From the NCBI RefSeq assembly GCF_015680405.1, contig NZ_JADLJS010000009.1:62001-126000 (forward strand): a stretch of 64,000 bases of DNA, written 5' to 3'. Under the pieces are notes generated by a model, which made no database searches, was not told where the DNA came from, and saw nothing but the letters and a program-made list of their open reading frames with translations. The DNA comes from Pseudomonas pudica (GTDB lineage Bacteria > Pseudomonadota > Gammaproteobacteria > Pseudomonadales > Pseudomonadaceae). Numbering within the stretch: position 1 is the first letter of the stretch; every line of letters starts with the position of its first letter. The translations under genes were made by a program, and so were the position numbers. This document shows, one piece after another, positions 9,302 through 18,143 of this stretch.

Positions 9302-9634
9302 AACACTGGCTCTGCAAAAGTAAATTGAGGCGGGTTGAAGGGTAACTTTGACTTGCCTGCCGCTGAGCGCACATGACGCACGTCAAAAAAACGGCAAACA
9401 AGACATCCATCTTTAAAAGTCGTCAATTCTACAGCAGTAAGGCAAAATGAAATCAAGCGGAAATGTAATAATTTGCAAACTTTTGTTAACAACAAGCGTT
9501 GGGCCAGTGTCAGTCAGTTAAGGTCTGTCGGCTTGCCGGGGCTGCCCTGCAGCCCACGCCCGGCTTGTCGACAGCGAATGCTTCGCTGGGTCATGGCCAC
9601 CGGCCAGGCAAGAATTGATCTTCCGGAGACAAGC
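9302..9634. promoter_or_regulatory. Divergent control region, bcs operon / ABC exporter
   Basis: 333 bases without a gene. About 9360-9490 is much richer in A and T than the flanks, as expected of a promoter region. A 12-bp palindrome TGACGCACGTCA lies at 9374-9385, closer to the bcs side. I looked for a FleQ-type box (GTCAATAAATTGAC): only partial matches (TAAATTGA at 9321, GTCAATTC at 9421) are present. No confident -35/-10 pair. A good site, TTCCGGAGACAAGC, stands before the exporter ATG. Confidence 0.45.
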
Positions 9635-11488
9635 ATGTTTCGTATCTTTGAGCGCTGGCTCGACCCTTTCCCACCCGACGAGATACCTCCGCCACCCGTT
9701 GGCCTGCTGCGCTTCATGTGGGCCTGCACCCGAGGGGCGCGCGGCTACATCCTGGCACTTGCGCTGCTCAGTGCCGGGGTATCGATCTACGAAGCCTGGC
9801 TGTTCGCCTTCCTCGGCCAGGTCGTGGACCTGCTTTCGGTCTGGCAGGCCGGCGGTAACATCGGCCCCGAAGAAACCCGGGTGCTCTGGGGTATCGGCAT
9901 CGTCCTGCTGGTCAGCATCGGATTGGTGGCGCTGCGCACCATGCTTCAGCACCAGGTACTGGCGATCAACTTGCCGCTGCGCCTGCGTTGGGACTTTCAC
10001 CGGCTGATGCTGCGTCAGAGCCTGTCGTTCTTTTCTGACGAGTTTTCCGGCCGGGTCACCACCAAGGTGATGCAGACGGCGCTGGCGGTTCGCGATGTGT
10101 TGTTCACCCTCATCGAGATCCTGCCCGGGATCGGCGTGTACTTCATCGCGATCATCGCCCTGGCAGGTGGCTTTGCCCTGAAGCTGATGCTGCCATTCAT
10201 TGCCTGGGTCGTGCTGTTCGGCCTGGCCATGCTGTATTTCGTACCGCGCCTGGGCAAGGTCGGCCAGGAGCAGGCCAACGCCCGATCATCGATGACCGGG
10301 CGGGTTTCTGACGCCTACACCAACATCACTACGGTGAAACTGTTCTCGCACGCCAACCGCGAAGCGCATTTCGCGCGCGCAGCCATGGAGGACTTCAAGC
10401 AGACCGGTTTTCGCCAGATGCGTCTGGTCAGCCAGTTCGAAATCGTCAACCAGGCGCTGGTGGTGGGCCTGATCATGGCTGCCGGTGGCTATGCCCTGTG
10501 GTTGTGGCACCAGGGCCAGGTCGGCACCGGGGCGGTGGCGGCGATCACCGCCATGGCCTTGCGTATCAACGGCATGTCGCACTGGATCATGTGGGAGATA
10601 ACCTCGCTGTTCGAGAACATCGGCACCGTGCAGGACGGCATGGCCACCCTCACCCGCGGCCCCAAGGTGAAGGATGCGCCCGGCGCTACCGAACTAGTAA
10701 CCAAGGGCGGCGCGGTGAGTTTCGACAAGGTCGGCTTCAACTACAACGGCGAGCGCCAGGTGCTCGACGACCTGAGCCTGCACATCCGCCCGGGCGAAAA
10801 AGTCGGCCTGGTCGGCCGCTCCGGGGCCGGCAAGTCCACCTTGATCAACCTGCTGCTGCGCTTCTACGACGTGGACCGTGGGGAAATCCGCATCGACGGG
10901 CAGAACGTGGCCAAGGTCACCCAGGACAGCCTGCGCAGCGCCATCGGCATGGTCACTCAGGACACCTCGCTGCTGCACCGCTCGATTCGCGACAACATCG
11001 CCTATGGCCGCCCCGATGCCACCGAAGCGCAGATCCGCGCCGCTGCGGCCAATGCCCAGGCCGATGGTTTCATCAGCCAGCTCAGCGACCGCCAGGGCAA
11101 CACCGGTTACGACACTTTGGTGGGAGAGCGCGGCATCAAGCTGTCAGGTGGTCAGCGCCAGCGCATCGCCATTGCCCGGGTGATGCTGAAGAACGCGCCG
11201 ATCCTGCTGCTGGACGAAGCCACCAGTGCGCTGGACTCGGAAGTGGAAGTGGCCATTCAGGAGAGCCTGGATGAAATGATGCAAGGCAAGACCGTCATCG
11301 CCATCGCCCACCGGTTGTCGACGATTGCCGCCATGGACCGGCTGATCGTGATGGATGAAGGGCGCATCATCGAACAAGGCACCCATGCGCAACTGCTGGC
11401 GAAGAATGGGACTTATGCGCGGTTGTGGCAGCACCAGAGCGGCGGGTTCCTGGGTGAGGACCAGGGCGTGGCCGAGGCGATGGAGTAG
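9635..11488 (+). CDS. ABC exporter, fused permease and ATPase
   Basis: 617 residues with an N-terminal six-helix type-I exporter membrane domain (about 30-330) and a C-terminal nucleotide-binding domain: Walker A GRSGAGKST near residue 395, signature LSGGQ, Walker B ILLLDEATSALD and the AHRLSTI H-loop. It acts as a dimer that expels a lipid, peptide or drug-like substrate; the sequence does not tell which. The start is the ATG at 9635 behind CCGGAGAC, not the open-frame start 54 codons upstream. It is divergent from the bcs operon, so a link to matrix export is possible but unproven. Confidence 0.9.
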   Translation: MFRIFERWLDPFPPDEIPPPPVGLLRFMWACTRGARGYILALALLSAGVSIYEAWLFAFLGQVVDLLSVWQAGGNIGPEETRVLWGIGIVLLVSIGLVALRTMLQHQVLAINLPLRLRWDFHRLMLRQSLSFFSDEFSGRVTTKVMQTALAVRDVLFTLIEILPGIGVYFIAIIALAGGFALKLMLPFIAWVVLFGLAMLYFVPRLGKVGQEQANARSSMTGRVSDAYTNITTVKLFSHANREAHFARAAMEDFKQTGFRQMRLVSQFEIVNQALVVGLIMAAGGYALWLWHQGQVGTGAVAAITAMALRINGMSHWIMWEITSLFENIGTVQDGMATLTRGPKVKDAPGATELVTKGGAVSFDKVGFNYNGERQVLDDLSLHIRPGEKVGLVGRSGAGKSTLINLLLRFYDVDRGEIRIDGQNVAKVTQDSLRSAIGMVTQDTSLLHRSIRDNIAYGRPDATEAQIRAAAANAQADGFISQLSDRQGNTGYDTLVGERGIKLSGGQRQRIAIARVMLKNAPILLLDEATSALDSEVEVAIQESLDEMMQGKTVIAIAHRLSTIAAMDRLIVMDEGRIIEQGTHAQLLAKNGTYARLWQHQSGGFLGEDQGVAEAME

Positions 11489-11591
11489 GCCTGTATGGGA
11501 GCGGGCCCGGCGAACACCGGCAAAGCCGGTGCCATGCGTCGACCGCCATCAGTTTTCCATCACGACGATGGACTGAGCTCAATCCTGGCCC

Positions 11592-12419
11592 TCAACCAAA
11601 CACATGCGAAGGCCGGCGCAGCACCGGGTCGAACGGGTTGACCCGCTCGCCAATCGCCGCGGCCTCGCGCTTGAGCAGCGCTACCACGGTCGGCATGCGG
11701 TTGGGCCCCAGGCGGTCGCTGATGGTCGCCACGCTCAGGGCCGCCACCGCATGGCCGTTACGATCGAGGATCGGCACCGCCAGGCCGGCCATGCCATCGA
11801 GCACTCCGGTATTGCGCCCGGCATAACCGAGGCTGCGCACATTGTCGATTTCGGCGCGCAACATGACTTCGTCGTAATGGTGGAAATCCTTCAGCCGCGG
11901 CAGGTTGTAGCGGATCACCTCGTCGCGCTCCTCCTCCGGCAGAAAGGCCAGGATTGCCAGGCTGCCCTGCCCCACCCCCAAGGCCACACGGCCGCCGATA
12001 TCACCGGTGAAGGTACGAATCGGGTATGGCCCTTCGCTGCGGTCCAGGCACACCGCATCGAACCCTGAGCGCGCCAGCAGGAACAGCGAATCGCCCAGCG
12101 AGGCCGACAGCCGCAGCAGGCTGGGGCGCACCACATCGCGCAGATTGCCGGCTTGCCCGGCCTTGGCCGCCAAGGCAAAAAAATCCAGGCTCAGCCGGTA
12201 GCGCTTGCTGGTCGCGCACTGGTCGACCATGCCTTCTTCAATCAGGCTGCGCAGCAGGCGGTGGGTCGTGGGTTGCGCCAGGCCAACCCGCTGCGCCAGT
12301 TGGCTGACCTTCTCGCCCTCGCCACCGCAATCTCCCAGCGCACGCAACACGGCGAACAAACGCGACACTGCACTGACACCTACTTCCTTGGCCTGCTCAT
12401 TTCGTTTATCGGAATCCAT
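11592..12419 (-). CDS. IclR-family regulator of the ABC/dehydrogenase operon
   Basis: 275 residues: an N-terminal winged helix-turn-helix (about 14-75, with VSQLAQRVGLAQPTTHRLL) and the C-terminal IclR effector domain (about 85-260, including GLAVPILDRNG). IclR proteins usually control adjacent or divergent catabolic genes; the seven-gene transport and dehydrogenase operon starts 250 bases away on the other strand. The ligand cannot be read from sequence. Between 11489 and 11591 only a degenerate REP-like stretch is seen. Confidence 0.9.
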   Translation of the reverse strand: MDSDKRNEQAKEVGVSAVSRLFAVLRALGDCGGEGEKVSQLAQRVGLAQPTTHRLLRSLIEEGMVDQCATSKRYRLSLDFFALAAKAGQAGNLRDVVRPSLLRLSASLGDSLFLLARSGFDAVCLDRSEGPYPIRTFTGDIGGRVALGVGQGSLAILAFLPEEERDEVIRYNLPRLKDFHHYDEVMLRAEIDNVRSLGYAGRNTGVLDGMAGLAVPILDRNGHAVAALSVATISDRLGPNRMPTVVALLKREAAAIGERVNPFDPVLRRPSHVFG

Positions 12420-12439
12420 TTTTCGTCAAACCTTAGAAA

Positions 12440-12456
12440 ATTCCAGTCAGCGGAAT
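12440..12456. promoter_or_regulatory. Candidate IclR operator, ATTCC-N7-GGAAT
   Basis: Inverted repeat of 5-bp arms separated by 7 bases, 21 bases before the IclR start codon and in an AT-rich patch. Looser symmetry extends outward (GAAA on the left, ATTTC on the right). The location suits autoregulation plus control of the divergent operon. Weak on sequence alone. Confidence 0.35.
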
Positions 12457-12668
12457 AATTTCAAAATAGCTGTCACCCAGTGAAATTACCCTTTGTCGCC
12501 ATCCTAATCATTGCCCTACTCTCCGGTCCATAGGGCGATATCACAACATCGGCCGCCGCCACAGCAGCGAGCGCCAACGTCCGTAAAAGCATTGCTTTTC
12601 GCCGCTGGCGCTCTGCCCACCCTGAAACTGCCGGTTGACCCCGGTTCCGTTTGCGATGGAGCACAGCC

Positions 12669-13688
12669 ATGACCTTTCTGTTGATCGACAAGCTTTGCAA
12701 GCGCTATGGCGCCACGGAGGCAGTGGCCAGCTCGTCACTGGCCATCGAGAAAGGCGAGTTCGTCTCCCTGCTTGGCCCTTCGGGCTGCGGCAAGACCACC
12801 ACCCTGCAAATGATTGCCGGCTTCGTCGAGGTCACCAGCGGCCGCATTGTCCTCGACGGCCGCGACATCACCCACGCCAAGCCGGCCAGCCGAGGCCTGG
12901 GCGTGGTGTTCCAGAGCTACGCGCTGTTCCCGCACATGACCGTGCGCGACAACGTCGCCTTCGGCCTGCGCATGCGCAAGGTGGCCAACGCCGACATAGC
13001 CCGCCGGGTCGACCAGGCCCTGGCGCTGGTGCGCCTGGACAAACATGCCGAGCGCTACCCGCGCGAACTCTCCGGCGGCCAGCGTCAACGGGTGGCCCTG
13101 GCCCGTGCACTGGTGATCGAACCGCCGGTGCTGCTGCTGGACGAACCGCTGTCCAACCTGGACGCCCACCTGCGTGAAGAAATGCAGTTCGAGATCTGCC
13201 GTATCCAGAACGAGGTCGGCATCACCACTTTGATGGTCACCCACGACCAGGCCGAGGCGCTGTCGATCAGCGACCGGGTGGTGGTGATGGAAGCCGGGCG
13301 CATTACCCAGGTCGATGACCCCTACCGCCTGTATGAACACCCGGGCACGCCTTTCATTTCCGACTTTGTCGGCAAGGCCAACCGCCTGCGCGGCGTAACC
13401 GGCCCCGGCGGGCAACCGCAGGCGGATGCCCAGGGCCCGCTGACCCTCAGCCTGCGCCCGGAAAAGATCAGCCTCGGCCCGGCCGGCAGCGGCAAGCTCG
13501 CAGGCCGCATCAGCTGCCGCTACTTCCTCGGCAGCCAATGGCTGTACAGGGTCGACACCGCCCTGGGCAACCTGGCCGTGGTGCGTGCCAACGACGGCAA
13601 CACACCGCTGGATGAAGGCACACAGGTCGGCCTGGACTGGAACGATGCCCTGCTGCGGGTGCTGAACGCTGGCGAGGTGGCGGCATGA
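12669..13688 (+). CDS. ABC importer ATPase (polyamine/opine type)
   Basis: 339 residues. Walker A LGPSGCGKTT, Q-loop VFQSYALFPHMTV, signature LSGGQRQR, Walker B LLLDEPLSNLD and a C-terminal TOBE region, the layout of PotA/FbpC-type import ATPases. It energises uptake with the two permeases and the binding protein encoded downstream. I chose the ATG at 12669 over a TTG six codons upstream. The stop overlaps the next start (ATGA), and the operon continues to 19183 with overlaps at most junctions. Confidence 0.93.
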   Translation: MTFLLIDKLCKRYGATEAVASSSLAIEKGEFVSLLGPSGCGKTTTLQMIAGFVEVTSGRIVLDGRDITHAKPASRGLGVVFQSYALFPHMTVRDNVAFGLRMRKVANADIARRVDQALALVRLDKHAERYPRELSGGQRQRVALARALVIEPPVLLLDEPLSNLDAHLREEMQFEICRIQNEVGITTLMVTHDQAEALSISDRVVVMEAGRITQVDDPYRLYEHPGTPFISDFVGKANRLRGVTGPGGQPQADAQGPLTLSLRPEKISLGPAGSGKLAGRISCRYFLGSQWLYRVDTALGNLAVVRANDGNTPLDEGTQVGLDWNDALLRVLNAGEVAA

Positions 13689-14554
13689 GCGCGGCAAAGC
13701 TGCGCAGCAGCGCCTGGGGCTATGGCTTGAGCAGCCCGGCGCTGCTGTTGTTCCTGGCCTTGCTGGTGGTGCCATTGGGGCTGACCGTGCTGCTGTCGTT
13801 CAACGCGTTCGACTACAGCAGCGGCATCCAGGCCGGCCAGTACACCTTCGGCCATTACCTGAGCCTGGTGACCGACACCTACTACTACGAGATCTTCTTC
13901 CGCACCTTCTGGATCAGTGCCCTGGTCACCCTGCTTTGCGTACTGATCGGCATCCCCGAGGCCTTGGTGCTCAGCCGCATGGGCGCGCCGTGGCGCTCGA
14001 TCTTCCTGATCCTGGTGCTGACCCCGCTGCTGATTTCGGTGGTGGTGCGAGCTTTCGGCTGGAGCCTGCTGCTAGGCGCCGACGGCCTGGTCAACCAGGG
14101 CATCACTGCTCTCGGCGGGCAGCCGGTGAAGCTGCTGTATACGCCGTTTGCAGTGATCATCGGCCTGGTCCACGTGATGCTGCCGTTCATGATCATCCCG
14201 GTGTGGACCTCGCTGCAAAAACTCGACCCGGCTGCCGAGCAGGCTGCGCTCTCGCTGGGTGCCAGCCAGTGGACGGTGTTCCGCCGCATCGTGCTGCCAC
14301 AGATCATGCCCGGCGTGCTGTCGGGGACGCTGATCGTGTTCGGCCTGGCCGCCAGCTCGTTCGCCATCCCAGGCCTGCTGGGCGGTCGCCGCCTGAAGAT
14401 GGTCGCCACCATGATCTACGACCAGTACCTGGCCGAACTGAACTGGCCGATGGGTGCAACCATCGCCGTGGCCCTGCTGCTGATCAACCTGCTGGTGATG
14501 CTCAGCTGGAACCGATTGGTCGAACGCCGCTACAAACGCGCACTTGGAGTCTGA
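13685..14554 (+). CDS. ABC importer permease (PotB-like)
   Basis: 289 residues with six predicted membrane helices and the cytoplasmic-loop motif EQAALSLGASQWTVFRRIVLP (EAA loop) that contacts the ATPase. It belongs to the spermidine/putrescine/opine permease family and pairs with the next gene. The start overlaps the ATPase stop by 4 bases. Confidence 0.92.
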   Translation: MSAAKLRSSAWGYGLSSPALLLFLALLVVPLGLTVLLSFNAFDYSSGIQAGQYTFGHYLSLVTDTYYYEIFFRTFWISALVTLLCVLIGIPEALVLSRMGAPWRSIFLILVLTPLLISVVVRAFGWSLLLGADGLVNQGITALGGQPVKLLYTPFAVIIGLVHVMLPFMIIPVWTSLQKLDPAAEQAALSLGASQWTVFRRIVLPQIMPGVLSGTLIVFGLAASSFAIPGLLGGRRLKMVATMIYDQYLAELNWPMGATIAVALLLINLLVMLSWNRLVERRYKRALGV

Positions 14555-14558
14555 ACCG

Positions 14559-15353
14559 ATGACCCGTAACGGCCCGCTGGCCCTGTCCTTTCACGCCCTG
14601 GTGATGCTGTTCATGCTCGCCCCGCTGGTGGTGGTGTGCCTGGTGGCATTCACCCCGGAAAACACCCTGAGCCTGCCCACTGCCGGCTTCTCGCTGCGCT
14701 GGTTCAGCGCCGTGTTCGAGCGTGCCGATTTCCTCGATGCGTTCTACAACAGCCTGAAACTCGCGGCCCTGGCTGCCTCGCTGGCCACTCTGATCGCCGT
14801 GCCGGCGGGCCTGGCGATCACCCGCTACAGCTTCCCCGGCCAAGGCTTTCTCAACGGCCTGCTGCTATCGCCGATCATCATCCCCCACCTGGTGCTGGGT
14901 GTGGCCTTGCTGCGGCTGTTCGCCCTGCTGGGGGTCAATGGCAGCTTCGCCTGGCTGGTGTTCGCCCATGTCGTGGTGATTACCCCCTACGTGCTACGCC
15001 TGGTACTGGCTGCAGCCATCGGAATCGATCGCAGTGCCGAGCAGGCTGCGCAAAGCCTGGGCGCTGGCCGGGTCACGCTGTTCTGCAAGGTCACCCTGCC
15101 GATGATCCTGCCCGGTGTAGCCGGCGGCTGGCTGCTGGCCTTCATCAACAGCTTCGACGAAGTGACCCTGTCGATCTTCGTCACCTCGCCTGCCACCCAG
15201 ACCCTGCCAGTGCGCATGTACGTATACGCCACCGAATCCATCGACCCGATGATGGCCGCCGTCTCGGCGCTGGTGATCGCCGTCACCGCCCTGACCATGG
15301 TCGCCCTGGACCGCGTATATGGCCTGGACCGCGTGCTGGTGGGCAAGCAATGA
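14559..15353 (+). CDS. ABC importer permease (PotC-like)
   Basis: 264 residues, six helices, with the EAA loop AEQAAQSLGAGRVTLFCKV. Second half of the permease heterodimer. The ATG at 14559 follows TTGGAGTCTGAACCG, whose GGAG serves as the ribosome site; the in-frame TTG at 14544 lies within that stretch and overlaps the previous gene. The TGA overlaps an ATG at 15350. Confidence 0.92.
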   Translation: MTRNGPLALSFHALVMLFMLAPLVVVCLVAFTPENTLSLPTAGFSLRWFSAVFERADFLDAFYNSLKLAALAASLATLIAVPAGLAITRYSFPGQGFLNGLLLSPIIIPHLVLGVALLRLFALLGVNGSFAWLVFAHVVVITPYVLRLVLAAAIGIDRSAEQAAQSLGAGRVTLFCKVTLPMILPGVAGGWLLAFINSFDEVTLSIFVTSPATQTLPVRMYVYATESIDPMMAAVSALVIAVTALTMVALDRVYGLDRVLVGKQ

Positions 15354-15367
15354 CAAGGAACGCTCCC

Positions 15368-15658
15368 ATGCCCCTGTTCAAGCGCGTGGCCGAACACGAC
15401 CGCGAGCCTGTGCCTTTCCTGCTCGACGGCCAACCGGCCAAAGGCATGAGCGGCGATACCCTGCTGACTGCCATCCTGACCAATGCCGGGCACCTGCGCG
15501 GCAGCGACTTCAACGCCGAACCACGCGCCGGCTTCTGCCTGATGGGCGCCTGCCAGGACTGCTGGGTACGCCTGCAGGATGGCCGCCGGGTACGCGCCTG
15601 CTCGACCTTTCTGGAACCGGGCCAGTGCGTGACCCGCGACCCGGGGCGCCAGCCATGA
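15368..15658 (+). CDS. Small [2Fe-2S] subunit of FAD dehydrogenase (HcnA/OoxA-like)
   Basis: 96 residues with a plant-ferredoxin-type cluster motif, GFCLMGACQDC...RAC (C-x4-C-x2-C-xn-C), and nothing else. Such a subunit is the electron-transfer part of three-subunit enzymes such as HcnABC, opine oxidases and D-hydroxyproline dehydrogenase. The ATG at 15368 has AAGGAA 8 bases upstream; an earlier in-frame ATG at 15350 overlaps the permease stop, so coupling is possible from either start. Overlaps the next gene by 4 bases. Confidence 0.86.
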   Translation: MPLFKRVAEHDREPVPFLLDGQPAKGMSGDTLLTAILTNAGHLRGSDFNAEPRAGFCLMGACQDCWVRLQDGRRVRACSTFLEPGQCVTRDPGRQP

Positions 15659-17013
15659 GTGCGATCGTGATCATCGGCGCCGGCCCGGCCGGCATCCGCG
15701 CCGCGCAAACCCTCGTAGCCCACGGCCTGCGCCCGGTGCTGCTGGACGAGGCCAGCCGCGGCGGCGGGCAGATCTACCGCCAGCAGCCGGCCAATTTTCG
15801 CCGCTCGGCCAAAGCCTTGTACGGCTTCGAGGCCGGCAAGGCCCAAGCCCTGCACAACACCCTCGAGCAACTGCGCGGGCAGGTCGACTACCGCCCGGAC
15901 ACCCTCGTTTGGAACGCCGAGAACCAAGTGCTGGACACCTTGCAACAGGGCCACCTGGCCGACCGCCTGGCGTTCGACCGGGTGATCGTCGCCACCGGTG
16001 CCACCGACCGGGTGTTGCCGATACCCGGTTGGACCCTGCCTGGGGTCTATACCTTGGGCGCTGCGCAAATCGCCCTGAAGTTCCAGGGCTGCGCGATCGG
16101 TGAACGGGTGGTGCTGGCCGGCAGCGGGCCGCTGCTGTACCTGGTGGCCTACCAGTATGCCAAGGCCGGTGCCAGGGTCAGCGCGGTGCTCGACACCTCA
16201 CCGTTCAGCGCCCAGGTGCGTGCCCTGCCACGCCTGCTTCTGCAACCGGGCACCTTTGCCAAGGGCCTGTACTACCGAGCCTGGCTGGCCCGCAAGGGTG
16301 TGCCCGTGCACCAGGGCGTGACCCTGCTGGGTATCGACGGCGAGCAACGCGCCAGCGGTGTGCGCTGGTTGAGCAATGGCCAGCAACACGACCTGCCGTG
16401 CGACGCCATGGCATTCGCCCACGCCCTGCGCAGTGAAACCCAACTGGCCGACCTGCTGGGTTGCCAGTTCGCCTGGAGCGCGCTCAACCGCGCCTGGCTA
16501 CCGGTACGTGATGCCCAGGGCCGGGCCAGCAGCCCCGGCGTATACCTGGCAGGCGACGGTGCCGGCATCCTCGGTGCCGACGGTGCCGAGATGAGCGGTG
16601 AACTGGCCGCCCTGACACTGCTGGCCGACCTCGGCAAGCCCGGCAACCCGCAGCGCCGGCAGCAACTGGAAAGGCGCCTGGCCACCCTGCAGCGCTTCCG
16701 CCAGGGGCTGGAGCAGGCCTTTCCGTTTCCCGAGCAGTGGGCACGGCAAGCCCCGGACCAGCTCACCGTGTGCCGCTGCGAGCAGATCAGCGCCGGGGAA
16801 ATCCGCGCCACCGTGCGTGCCGGGCACTGGGAAATCAACCGGGTCAAAGCCATGTGCCGAGTCGGCATGGGCCGCTGCCAGGGCCGCGTGTGCGGTGCTG
16901 CTGCCGCCGAGTTGATCGCCTGCGAAAGCGGTCGGGCCATTGATCAGGTCGGGCGCCTGCGTGGCCAGGCTCCGGTCAAGCCCCTGCCCTTTGGCCTGGA
17001 GATAAAACCATGA
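15655..17013 (+). CDS. FAD/NAD(P)-binding dehydrogenase subunit with BFD-type Fe-S domain
   Basis: 452 residues. An N-terminal FAD-binding Rossmann motif (IIGAGPAGIRAA), a second dinucleotide site (VVLAGSGPLLYLVAY near residue 155), and a C-terminal cysteine-rich domain with CRCEQ and MCRVGMGRCQGRVC that matches BFD-like [2Fe-2S] domains. This is the layout of the HcnB / opine oxidase OoxA / hydroxyproline dehydrogenase alpha subunit, which passes electrons between the catalytic flavin subunit and the acceptor. Confidence 0.9.
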   Translation: MSAIVIIGAGPAGIRAAQTLVAHGLRPVLLDEASRGGGQIYRQQPANFRRSAKALYGFEAGKAQALHNTLEQLRGQVDYRPDTLVWNAENQVLDTLQQGHLADRLAFDRVIVATGATDRVLPIPGWTLPGVYTLGAAQIALKFQGCAIGERVVLAGSGPLLYLVAYQYAKAGARVSAVLDTSPFSAQVRALPRLLLQPGTFAKGLYYRAWLARKGVPVHQGVTLLGIDGEQRASGVRWLSNGQQHDLPCDAMAFAHALRSETQLADLLGCQFAWSALNRAWLPVRDAQGRASSPGVYLAGDGAGILGADGAEMSGELAALTLLADLGKPGNPQRRQQLERRLATLQRFRQGLEQAFPFPEQWARQAPDQLTVCRCEQISAGEIRATVRAGHWEINRVKAMCRVGMGRCQGRVCGAAAAELIACESGRAIDQVGRLRGQAPVKPLPFGLEIKP

Positions 17014-18143
17014 AGCTGATCGAAGTGGATGCCATCATCGTCGGCGGCGGCATCGTCGGCAGCAGCGCTGCCTTGACCCTGGCCCGCGCTGGTCGGCAAG
17101 TGGCATTGCTGGAACGCGACTTCTGCGGCTCGCATTCCAGCGGGGTCAACTACGGCGGTGTGCGCCGTCAGGGCCGCTCGTTGGCGCAGCTGCCATTGTC
17201 GATGCGCGCCCATGCCATCTGGGGGAATCTGCGCGAGTGGATCGGCATCGATGGCGAATACGCCCGCAGCGGCCACCTTAAGCTGGCACGCAGCGAAACC
17301 GACTTCGATGCCTTGAAGGCCTATGCCCAGCGTAACCAGGCTTTTGACCTGCGCCTGCAACTGCTTGAACGACGCGAACTGCGCCAGCGCTTCCCCTGGG
17401 TGGGCGATATCGCCGTCGGCGCCTCGTACTGCCCCGAAGACGGCCATGCCAACCCACGGCTGGTGTCACCGGCGTTCGCCCAGGCGGCCAGGCGCAGCGG
17501 CGCCCAGGTGCATGAGCAGTGCAAGGTGCTGGAGGTGGATCACGACGGCTACCGCTTCAGCGTACACACCAGCAGCGGCCAAGGCTTCAAGGCGCCCTGG
17601 TTGTTGAATTGCGCCGGCGCCTGGTCGGCGCAACTGGCCGAGCGGTTCGGCGAGCCGGTGCCGCTGACCGCAGCCCACCCGGCCATGCTGGTTACCGAGC
17701 CGCTGCCGCTGTTCATGACCGCCAGCACCGGGGTCGAAGGCGGCGGCATCTACGCCCGCCAGGTCGCGCGTGGCAACTGCGTGCTGGGCGGCGGGCGCGG
17801 TTTTGCCCTGACCCCGACCACCGCACGCCCGGGCCAGGCCGCAGTACTCGACATCCTGCGCAACGCCACCGAGCTGTACCCGGCACTGGCGGGCGCCCAG
17901 GCCATCCGCACCTGGAGCGGCACCGAGGGTTACCTGCCCGATGACGAACCGGTGCTCGGCCCCAGCCTGCGCCAGCCTGGCCTGCTGCATGGTTTCGGCT
18001 TTGCCGGTGCCGGCTTCCAGATAGGCCCGGCTGCCGGTGAAGCGTTGGCGCAATGCATCCTGCACGGCGCGCCGGCCCTCAGCCTGGCGGCTTTTTCCAT
18101 CAACCGCTTTCAGCCCAACCACTACAAGGAAAACCTGTCATGA
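17010..18143 (+). CDS. Catalytic FAD-dependent amino-acid-type oxidoreductase (HcnC/OoxB-like)
   Basis: 377 residues of the DAO family. FAD-binding motif IIVGGGIVGSSAALTL at the N-terminus, SSGVNYGGVRRQGR after the first beta-alpha-beta unit, and a C-terminal GFGFAGAGFQIGPAAGE that closes the FAD site. In relatives this subunit oxidises the C-N bond of glycine, proline-type or opine substrates. With the two preceding subunits and the importer, it suggests uptake and oxidation of an amino-acid derivative. Both ends overlap neighbours by 4 bases. Confidence 0.9.
   Translation: MKLIEVDAIIVGGGIVGSSAALTLARAGRQVALLERDFCGSHSSGVNYGGVRRQGRSLAQLPLSMRAHAIWGNLREWIGIDGEYARSGHLKLARSETDFDALKAYAQRNQAFDLRLQLLERRELRQRFPWVGDIAVGASYCPEDGHANPRLVSPAFAQAARRSGAQVHEQCKVLEVDHDGYRFSVHTSSGQGFKAPWLLNCAGAWSAQLAERFGEPVPLTAAHPAMLVTEPLPLFMTASTGVEGGGIYARQVARGNCVLGGGRGFALTPTTARPGQAAVLDILRNATELYPALAGAQAIRTWSGTEGYLPDDEPVLGPSLRQPGLLHGFGFAGAGFQIGPAAGEALAQCILHGAPALSLAAFSINRFQPNHYKENLS

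Noticed and set aside
9321..9428. FleQ boxes controlling the bcs operon
   Set aside because: Only half-site matches are present; a full GTCAATAAATTGAC-like box is not seen.
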